64,000 nt of DNA from Ptychodera flava. Taxonomy: Eukaryota; Hemichordata; Enteropneusta; Ptychoderidae. Location: assembly GCF_041260155.1 (NCBI RefSeq), contig NC_091934.1, positions 43,512,398 through 43,576,397 of the forward strand, in the 5' to 3' direction. Shown here in pieces: positions 55,040-64,000 of the stretch. The translations under genes were made by a program, and so were the position numbers. Under the pieces are notes generated by a model. It saw only the letters and a program-made list of their open reading frames with translations, had not been told where the DNA came from and ran no database searches. Within the stretch, counting starts at the first letter, position 1; every line of letters begins with the position of its first letter.

Positions 55040-55560
55040 GATATTTATCTGTTTTGACTTGACCAAAGTTGGCAAAACTAGCTATGTACATTAAAGATAC
55101 TATGATACAAGATTATTGAAAGTCATTTGACATTTTTTTCAGCCAATTCCCAATATGCATATTTAATGAACCTTCCAAATTAGGGATATATACTGGCATT
55201 TACTTGATAAAATTTGGCGAAACATGCTGTGTACATTGATCATTATACCAGGTTATAACAGTATTGAAAGTCATTTTGCATTTTCATGTCAGCTAATTCA
55301 TAATTTGCATAAATAGCTAACAAGCTTTCACGGTTTGGCATATAGAGCTTGAAGGACTTGACCAAAGGTAATTACACATGCTATATTGTGATACAATGAC
55401 AGTACTCAAAGAAATTAGTTATTTTTATTTCAGCTAATTACATATTTGAATACTTAATGACCTTTAGAATTGATCTGTGGTGAAATTCATTGTGTTGATC
55501 ATAACACTTTAAATGTAGCAAAGCATGTAGCAAAGGTTCAAACTTGCACATAAATGCAAT
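55040..55560 (+). repeat. degenerate tandem repeat, ~145 bp unit
   Basis: Three to four diverged copies sharing CTTGACCAAAG, AACAGTATTGAAAGTCATTT and TCAGCTAATT phrases at about 140-150 base spacing. The repeated ATTTGCATA/ATATTTGAATA endings fall at the same place in each copy. Confidence 0.7.
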
Positions 55561-56001
55561 ATATAATGAAACACGTGAGCATTTTCAGTTCATATCTGGT
55601 TTTTTATTTTACTGTACGGGCAGTGATATAGTTGAAATCGTGTGCTTCGGATTTCTGAAAATTATGTGAGCATTAAAAGTGTCATACAATCGATTCGTAC
55701 TGGACACCTCTTCGCATTTCACAAGAGGTCATCGCTTGCTAAAATGTGCATCGTTACCAAATCATGCAAATTTAGACTTGAAAATGCCTCTCTTACGCTA
55801 CCGACTAAATTGAAATTTCAACGAAGGTGGAATTGCTAAACGCAAAGCATGCATTTTAAAATAACACAATACAACATTTCATGACTTGATGTTTCTCAGT
55901 GGAATTCGAGTATCTGTCTTTGTCTTCATATCGCGGTCAAATCACACGCAGACATCTTGAATAATTTACTGAAACGGTTCAGATACTAGATAGTAATAAA
56001 C

Positions 56002-56002
<1 letters not shown>

Positions 56003-56057
<55 letters not shown>
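56003..56057 (+). repeat. (GA)n microsatellite
   Basis: About 27 GA dinucleotides, uninterrupted. Confidence 0.97.
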
Positions 56058-56059
<2 letters not shown>

Positions 56060-58065
56060 CCAGTCAATGAGTGCCTCACTCGCTGGTTCTTATGTCAATG
56101 AGTTGACTATCACTGATTACACATCGCACTTATATATTAGGTGCAACATTTTGCACCTAGCCTAGACTTCAGCGCACATTTGACAATGTTATCGATATGC
56201 GATCCAGCAGCAATAAGTTTTGCGAAAAAATGAATTTTAAAGAGGGGTTTATAGACCCTGGATGTTTTTGTCTCAAAGATTACACAAAATAGTTCGAACG
56301 AAGAATATATTTAATATGTGCTTATCAATATTTGTATCATCATGACTTTCATCGTTCGTACGTTTTGATAATCAGTACACACCCCCCCCCCTTTCCGGCG
56401 AAGGATGCGCCGATATTCTGAATTATTTTTGGTATGAGCATAGTGTCATATTAGCATAAGCAGTCTGTATTTGTGACATGTGTTAGTCATGGACTAACAA
56501 AATACGACAGGAAAAGAGCCGTCTATGTCAGAATTTAATTTGAATAGCACTTCAGGTGACAGGACGCAGGACTTGAAACACCCAAATGATACTTATCTGT
56601 TCTTGAATGGTACCGTCGAAAGAACAGTCATATTGGGCCAAGTAGGTAGCAGCTTCTGCCCCGATGACCGACCAAAGAAGAACACGCCTCTTTCACACTG
56701 TTACTATATATAGCAAGGGGACAAAATGTTCCCTGCAAATTAGTAAAATTGCCGATGTTGTTTTCGCTGTCATGCAAAATGCCTGTAAGTGTGAAAGAAG
56801 GACTGAAGGGTGCTGGAGGGACGGTGGTGGGAACCATTGACATTAAGGTTTGACTTTATTGTTCTGTTAGTTAACGGCAACGGACAGGGACAGTAGGATG
56901 ACACCGACTATAGTGACGTCACAGTAACCCTGAATGAACCCTTGTAACATTAACTGCAGGGAGAGAGAGAGAGAGAGAACGCCATAAATTATAAATAAAG
57001 TGAAAGTACCATCGCTTCTGACCATCTCCCTTCGGGGGATAGCCAGCGAGAACATACGTCGGGATACAAAAAGTGAGTAGCGGCCCAAAGTTTTCAAAGG
57101 TGACACCGTTTACGTCTTATAAATAGATATAACATGCTGCCAGGTGTTGACCCTTCTCCTAATTAAGTGATTTCTGCGTGCTATCTGCCTGATATCTACC
57201 TCCTCCTCGTAAAGACACCCCTTATACAATCTTCAAAGTGGCCGCCCATAAATAATCGAAATGTAAACTGACCGTATCATTCACCGTAAGATGTGGATAT
57301 CATGCGTGATCAAAATCCTCTCAGACTGCAAAGTTAATATCATTACCATCTTATGAACTTATTTGTAAATTCTAGACTTATTTATCACTACACGAAAGAT
57401 TACAAGTCTAGGTGTTACGCAATTATTGCAAAGTTGGCGTCAAAGAAACGACGAATGACATCCTTAACAGTACAGAGATCGATAACTGTACACGCAACTT
57501 CATGATTGCCTAACCACTGCCCGTTGTTCCTCAGGTATTAGAATGGTGAAATACATAGACTGAAAGCAAGGGCAGCTATTGATGTGCTATTTTTATTCTG
57601 TTTTATTAGAGTGGCTGCCGAGTCTGGGTTCAGCTACTTTCCATCTTTTATGATTCTGGGGACAGCTATAAGAACAGAGCAAATGTTGTTTTCCCGTCAA
57701 TATATGTGAATATATACCCCTAGACATCGAAAGTGTTCAAGGCAGTCCCCACCGATAATTGTTTAAAGGACTTTGATAACATATCAAGTTAGCACCATTC
57801 TATAGACATGCAGGACGTGACAAGGACACTTCCTCTGTAGTACAATATAGGTTGCAGAGGTTTAGACTCTAGGGACCTGCAACTTTTGACCTTTGCCATC
57901 ATTCAAAATGTTCTATTTCACAACGAGGACATAGTGGAACAACTGCAGTCTACAAGAGATGCATTTCTCTACGTACAATAGCAAATTAACAATATAAAAG
58001 ATTAACCAGTATGACATTGAATTTGATAGCAATCTCTATTCGTTTGTAATCCGAAAGAAATTAAT
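56060..58065. other. intergenic stretch
   Basis: No gene recognised. Contains a C10 run near 56382 and a short GA run at 56962-56978. Confidence 0.45.
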
Positions 58066-58070
58066 CTTAA

Positions 58071-58309
58071 AGGGATATAGTCGTCGGAACTGCGCTCAAA
58101 GGTCGTATGGGACCCATACCACCCATGGCAACAATGTATCCAAGGCACAATGGTGATTGATGACAGTTAAAACATGTCTGTCATAATCTATCATCGTATA
58201 ATTTAAATGTTGCAGCTCTGATGATGAGGTGCATCTTGATATCGTGCACGAAATACATTGTTTGTAAACAAGAAACTCGCACAGGCGCAGTTCAGACGAC
58301 TATATCCCT
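58071..58309. mobile_element. 239 bp MITE flanked by TTAA
   Basis: The terminal inverted repeats start AGGGATATAGTCGTC on both sides and continue for about 25 bases (GGAACTGCGC versus TGAACTGCGC). TTAA flanks both ends, the target of piggyBac-type transposons. No ORF. Family inferred from the target site. Confidence 0.7.
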
Positions 58310-59124
58310 TTAAGTGCTTTGGATCATTTGATATTGTATAGCGGAGGTTAAATGAATTGATCACCATGAATGCTAGGCATTGGGTCTGAACATGTTAAAC
58401 TTATATTTCTCGGATCCCGGTCACTACACACCATAACGGTATTATTATTCAACAGTTTGTTCATCTTGGCCCTTTCGTTGATGGGGGAACGATACAAACA
58501 TACTCTCATATATCTGTTCCCCCAATCACTCTGCCGGTGTCCCACTGCCCAGATATACATGAAATGCTTGTATGTGTGTCTCATATGAATTGAAAAGATC
58601 CAGTCACACCGTGCGTTGTTGGGATGTTGCGTAGGCAACCGATCACTGCTGAAGGAAATGACTACCTATTGTATGCAATTACTGTTTATTTTTGCATATT
58701 TATTGTTGCGGGCACAAACGCTCGCGAATGAAACTCTCCATCCTTTGTATGCAAATTATGGTTTATTGTTTCACATTTCTGAAACTAAATGAAAGTGGAT
58801 GTTCATCGAGGTCGATGAGTAATATTACATTACAGGAAGCTGTAATCAACTCGGTCAAAGAAACTTAAAACAATACAGCTGGTTTGTTTCCCGACATAAC
58901 TAATCTTATATACGTTTATATTTTATGTACTGTTCGCATTTACGAGATAACTAGTGATTTTTTTGTCATTTAGTCACAGTGAGCAAAAATTGTAAATTAA
59001 AGTAAAGTTTATTGACGGACCTACACTGAAATGTTGCAATATTACAAATTACTCATAAAAACAAGTGTGTAACTTAAAAAGGAAAGCAGATGAGCTTCAT
59101 TTGCAGATTAAACCGACATCATTG

Positions 59125-59163
59125 CATCATCCAATTGCCCCAAATTTGTTCCAATCGTGTTAA
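59125..59163. repeat. single terminal repeat related to the 51860-52525 element
   Basis: ATCCAATTGCCCCAAATTTG followed by TTCCAATCGTGTT matches the right end of the 51860-52525 element with few differences. No partner end was found nearby, so this is a truncated copy. Confidence 0.6.
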
Positions 59164-59169
59164 AAGTAC

Positions 59170-61500
59170 ACAGACAGTCAACCAGTCCAAACAAAGCCAT
59201 TACCATGTAAACTATGAACCACTATGTGGTGCATGTAGGCCGAGTTCGTATCTGTGATGTCATCGTGGTGTTAGACGGCGTTCACGGTTCAATGTTTGCC
59301 TACACTTCATCCAAAGCGATACCAAACGCTGTATATCACTAGGTTCTTTAACGAAGAACAAATGCTGTGCTACAGATAGTTGTTTTGGTCGACGGCATAC
59401 GTAAAGTGTGCAAATGAACCTATTAAAACCGGATTTCGAATAATACTCAAATTTCAACTTAAAGATACTGGCAATAGCTCACTACGCGGTGTCACCTTAA
59501 AAAAATATCTCATCAGACCACGACCGATCTGTTCAACCCTGTTATCACGTGACATACATTTGAACAGTGCTATCTATGACAATAGTGCGGTCAACCTATT
59601 CAGGTAAGATAGCGATCGACAAATATAATATTACCCGTAAAGCACATTTATTCAGTGGTACTTTTCACTTCTATTACAGTGCTCTTCTCCTTTTTATCGA
59701 CCGATGTACACTTTAAATCTGTTTTTAGCCGGAAAAATTTACATACAATGTCAATTCCATTGAATAAGATGACCTTTTACCTATGGTGAGAAGCCTCCTA
59801 AACACGTCGACGATTCCATTGTTGCACCAGACATTCGTGGGAAGGGGACTTTCAAACAGCGGATTCTGTAATTACTCGACGGGTTTACCAATCATGCAAT
59901 GAAACCTCCCCAAAATTTGTGAATGCAGCCCGACCAGGATTGCATGAAGTAATCGGTTCACGAAGTCTGGTTTAAACCGGTAAGTGCAAGTCATGGGCTG
60001 TGTTAATTGTTGCAAGCTGGTCTTACGTATAAATGAAGCAATGATTGCAAAATTTCAGAGCTGCAAGAATCTTTCAGTGGGTTCAGAAGTAACGGGGTCA
60101 CTGGGTTTTGTCAACAGTTCATTTGTCTGCTGATTGGATTGGTCTGACCGGGATTTGGAAATAACCACCTTCCCTATAAGCTTACGGTTAGTAATTCTAC
60201 ATTCTAGATCTCGAATCGTTATACTTCTTCAAGCTTGACTTTACAGGACTCGGAGCAAAATTTTAACTTAATTTGCATTCTAGCCGCTTAGTAAACGAAC
60301 TTATAAAAAATATTATTGTAAGTCGTTTCGAGTGTGCGCCATTTTCTTTTTAAAGATAGTAAATTTAGTTTTTTTCAAATTTTATTCTTCGATTCTCCTA
60401 ATAGTTAGTTTGAATTTTTATGGAAATTCATTATAATCTTACTGAGTTGGAAGATATTCCTGCCCTGTTACTATGATAATATTCCTTAGAGGTTCAAAAT
60501 TAGGATTTTTTGGCTTTGTTTAAATTGTTCCAAATTTTATTAGTATCATTTGCTTGAGTCGTCGTTTTTAGAGGGTAATTAGGTCAGCACTAATTTAACA
60601 TAAAATATTGGATATGTTTGCCGCCTTGAGTTACGACGGTCACGTCTCCTACAACCGGCGGTGAAAATATGACAACGCCCGTATTTTTTGGTATTTCACA
60701 AGCGAGGAGTTTAATTAAGATGCTTTGGTGAGAGAAGCTCTGATATAGCTAAGGATCGTTGTCAAAATGCCAGTACACTGTCCCTGCTTGGCACATGTGA
60801 CTGGCGTTCCATAAATGGTGAGTGGGCCAATGACTGTATGCACACTGTGGGAGTCGCGTCATCGGAATATTTGCGCGAGCGGGGTAACAGTGAAATGAGG
60901 CTTTGGCGCCCATGACACAGCAAGCTTCGATTGGTGGAAATGGCAGTCTTTTTTTCATATCGGAAACGAAAGTGATGAAAATATATTGAATGTCTGTTAC
61001 CACTTCCCCAAATCTGTGTCATTTGTTAAAGTTAATTATAAGTTCCGTCCATCGTTACGTCAAACTTGCATTCATTTTGCAAAACTTTAAACAGAAGAGA
61101 GCATGAAAGTCGTAAAGTCTTTTGTTGTAGCCTGATCTGGGGGTCTGAAGGCCAGTTTTTCTCAAGCTACCCTATTAAAACTTCGGAGGTAAAGCTATCA
61201 AAGAGAGAAATTTCCACAGGCGATTTCTTCGGTCTGGAATTAGTAATTATGGCATGCAACCGGGCATTTTAGTATGATGTAGTTCTCCGTGACGCTGCTT
61301 CCTCGAGGTTGACCTCAATCGTTTTGATCAATCCGAGCCCTAGATCTGTCACTAATGTCGATATCATGTCATGGTAGCACGCCCTTTGTCTCCTTGAATG
61401 TTTCCATGGCTGTGTAAAAACAAATTAAAATATATCAGAATATCGCAAGAATTTATGCAAAGGTAAAATGTTTTAAGAGTTGATCTTTAAAATAAAAATC
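59170..61500. other. intergenic stretch
   Basis: No gene supported. Short ORFs on both strands (for example minus 60749-61003) have no recognisable domain or splice context. Confidence 0.4.
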
Positions 61501-61511
61501 AAGTATAAAAT

Positions 61512-61844
61512 TTAGCTCGTACATGACATTTTATGTACGCGATCACCAAAAACAGTGTGTGGATTTTCGCGCGCGAAGCTTGTTAACACAACTGTCGGAC
61601 CATCAAATGTGAATATGCACCATACGTCTGTGACATCATTGTTAAGAGTGAACCCAGCTAGGTGTGGTCGACCATTGTTTCGACGCAGTTTTTTAGCGTT
61701 TCCTGTGACGTAAGCAGCATGTGAGCAGCCAGATACTATGTCTGTAAGGAGATCAATTATTCCAATTTTAACAATCGTCCCAAAGCTAATGAAAGGAAAA
61801 TACCGGATTTCGAAACAAGATTGCGTTGCCTTCAGCAATGTCAT
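61512..61844 (-). CDS. hypothetical minus-strand ORF
   Basis: 110 codons, well-mixed composition, including GIIDLLTDIVSGCSHAAYVT and VWCIFTFDGPTVVLTSFARE. No family recognised. It may be an exon of the same unseen minus-strand gene as 62042-62334. Confidence 0.25.
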   Translation of the reverse strand: MTLLKATQSCFEIRYFPFISFGTIVKIGIIDLLTDIVSGCSHAAYVTGNAKKLRRNNGRPHLAGFTLNNDVTDVWCIFTFDGPTVVLTSFARENPHTVFGDRVHKMSCTS

Positions 61845-62041
61845 AACTGTACTAGGTCAAACCATAGACCCTCGAGAAAAACGATTGTTTCGTGTGTTAT
61901 AAATAGATTACGAGTAGTACCAGCTCCACGGGGTCATGCGAGAGATGGTGCAAGCTGCAGGCATACGAAGCATTGAATGACTATCCACCGCACAACTGCA
62001 GGACGACAAAATACACATACGAGATCCATAGACGGGAGGTT

Positions 62042-62334
62042 TTAATACTTATTGTCGCACTCTAGTAGCACAGTTGAATAATAATCATTCAACAAAATAT
62101 ACGAGAAGGCCGTACCCGCTGAGTATGCCAGAAAAGTGTTTGTGGATTTATACGAGATACCTAGTCTATAGTTAATTCTGTGCATTTGCCCTTTATAGCA
62201 CCGTTCAAAATTCAATTCAACGCCCGTCGTTCTTAATATAACCGTACCAGTTTCTAACTCACCTTGACATACAAATTTGTTGTTCACATGTGTCTGGCGA
62301 AATTCAGTGACGGTACATATAAAATTTATGACCT
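62042..62334 (-). CDS. hypothetical minus-strand ORF abutting a retroelement LTR
   Basis: About 97 codons outside the LTR, with protein-like composition (INFICTVTEFRQTHVNNKFV, then TGVELNFERCYKGQMHRINY). The open frame runs into the LTR at 62335, so its 5' part may have been displaced by the insertion. A strong donor-like CAAG|GTGAGT inside (about 62264 on the minus strand) could mean that only a short exon is real. No family recognised. Confidence 0.25.
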
Positions 62335-62904
62335 TGTTACGTGCAGAGAAAACGAACAAAAGGGTGAACTCAGCAGTTAACGTTTAAACAAAATTTATTA
62401 CGAAAACAAAACTAATTGCTAAGTCAGGATAGAGTACAAGCTTTAAAAGTGTACAGATTACTTATCTCAGCTGGGACGGCAAAGCTCCAGTCTCAGAGTT
62501 GTAACAGTCAGTTGGATGAATGAACAGTCCTTTGGCTTGCAGGCTTGAAGCTGCACAAAGTCCACAGTATAAATCCAGCGTTGGCAGTGAAGGTCTTGAA
62601 AAGTCTTGAGAATGACTACTGCTGGAGTTTAGTAACACACAAGAGACACGATCCCAAAAGTCTGACTGAAAGCTGTGCACGTCCCTTTTATAAAGGCATA
62701 TAAGAACAATCTAGAACTTTTATTGACATGCAATTACTGTTCTAAAATTATCTCCCTTACACAACTAATCAACTTTCCAGAACATTCCAAACATGACTAA
62801 TTGAATTCAAGGTTGTGAGGTCATCAAGGGCAGTGACCTTGAGAATGTTCTAGACTAATTGAACTCAGGTCATGATGAGTGTGGGGGAAATGACCTACAT
62901 AACA
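62335..62904 (-). repeat. 3' LTR of the second Gmr1-like element
   Basis: 570 bp, TG...CA termini, near-identical to the LTRs at 15019 and 20564 in reverse orientation. Confidence 0.95.
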
Positions 62905-64000
62905 CACCCCCTCTTCAAAAAAAAAATTTTTCAAAGAAAAATCTTTCTTTTACAAATGTAATCTTGAAAAGGATTTAAGTACTCAAATTTTGTTTTACTC
63001 TAAAGTAAAATTTCTTGAAAGTGAACAACAATTAACTCTAAATACGAGAGAGACAGTCTGCAATTAAATTGTCTCTGCCTTTGATATGTCTAATGTCAAG
63101 ATTAAACTCCTGTAACATTAAACTCCATCTTAGCAATCTCTGATTTTTGCCTTTAAATTTCTGCAGAAAAACAAGAGGGTTGTGATCAATATAAACACTA
63201 TTGGCTGATTTGAAGAAGTAACATAAACTTCAAAATGCTGTAAAGCTAATATCAAAGATAAACACTCTTTTTCAATTGTAGAGTAGTTTCTCTGAGATTT
63301 GTTAATTTGCGTGAAAAATAGCAAACAGGATGTCCCATGACTATCTTCTTGCAATAAAACAGCACCAGCAGCCGTATCACTAGCATCTACAGCTAATTTG
63401 AATGGCAAAGTGAAATCTGGTGCAGACAACACTGGGGCACTTTGCAGTATGGCTTTAAGTGTATCAAATGCCTGTTGGCATTGCTCTGACCAAACAAACT
63501 TTACTTTCTTTTTAAGTAAGTTAGTCAAAGGCTCAGTAATTGTGGAGAAATTTGGACAGAATTTTCTGTAGTAACCAGCCATACCGAGAAAGCGCATCAG
63601 TTGTCGTTTGCAGTTTGGTATGGGAAAACTTGAAATGGCACTGATTTTGGCATCAACAGGTTTTACCTCACCCTGTCCTACAGTATGTCCGAGGTAAGTT
63701 ACCCTAGCCCAACCAAACTCAGATTGGCAAGGTTGACAGTCAACATTGCTTTGCTCAGTCTCTCAAAGAACTTCCGCATGAGCTTGATGTGTTCCTCCCA
63801 GGTGTCACTATACAGGACTACGTCGTCAACGTAAGCTGCACACCCGTCTAGCCCGGATATGACGTCGTTGATCATCCGTTGGAACGTTGCCGGAGAGTTC
63901 TTCATTCCGAATGGCATCACCTTGTACTGGAACAATCCGTCTGGTGTAACAAAGGCGGATATTTCACGAGCACGATCCGTCAGAGGGACTTGCCAAAATC
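62335..64000 (-). mobile_element. second Gmr1-like Ty3/gypsy element, 3' part (runs off right edge)
   Basis: Minus-strand copy of the same family as 15019-21133. The 3' LTR lies at 62335-62904 with the polypurine tract just inside it, then RNase H (about 63597-63040) and RT (about 64000-63690) on the minus strand, the latter with YVDDVVLYSD. The sequence is very close to the first copy, so this insertion is also young. Integrase, gag and the 5' LTR would lie beyond the window. The visible coding part is broken at a few places; treated as a fossil. Confidence 0.92.

Noticed and set aside
1-64000. tRNA, rRNA or CRISPR-like arrays
   Set aside because: None seen. The regular arrays present are satellites, microsatellites or the foldback repeats, without the repeat-spacer pattern of CRISPR.

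Overview
The window is metazoan genomic DNA. It is AT-rich and has multi-exon genes with GT-AG introns, many transposons and microsatellites, and no operons. The gene types (a polycystin/sea-urchin-REJ-type receptor and invertebrate TNF-receptor-like proteins) together with a Gmr1-type Ty3/gypsy element, a lineage described from deuterostomes, suggest an invertebrate deuterostome such as a hemichordate, lancelet or echinoderm. The species cannot be fixed from sequence alone.

Layout: (1) 1-5855 is a minus-strand Ty3/gypsy fossil (gag, protease, RT, RNase H, integrase) running off the left edge. It is followed by two LTR ends in inverted orientation (5855-6668). (2) About 7391-13456, plus strand, holds ten exons of a REJ-GAIN/GPS protein of the polycystin-1 family. 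Both the upstream ectodomain and the downstream membrane/PLAT part are missing. (3) 14290-14790 is a dimeric tandem repeat. 15019-21133 is a full-length Gmr1-like LTR element with near-identical LTRs, integrase placed before reverse transcriptase, and a SCAN-like capsid region. (4) 23936-35848, plus strand, is a TNF-receptor-like gene with signal peptide, cysteine-rich repeats, one TM segment and a long tail without a visible death domain. Its large intron carries a 3.1 kb TIR element (29335-32413) packed with a ~180 bp satellite. (5) 35890-36460 is a LINE 3' end. (6) 38556-42363 is a 3.8 kb nearly perfect foldback whose arms each contain about eleven 51 bp tandem repeats. (7) 43781-50055, plus strand, is a second, shorter TNF-receptor-like paralogue, with a poly(A) signal at 50369. 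(8) 50400-62300 is gene-poor, with several small TIR elements, microsatellites and a few doubtful minus-strand ORFs. (9) 62335-64000 is the 3' end of a second Gmr1-like copy on the minus strand.

The two TNF-receptor-like genes lie in tandem on the same strand. They share CRD spacing, mostly phase-1 introns and a C-terminal acidic D-x-x-L-L motif, so they look like a local duplication. The first keeps about four cysteine-rich exons and the second about two. Both show frame conflicts at one exon that need RNA or read support. Exon boundaries were set by eye from splice sites and reading phase, not by a gene finder.
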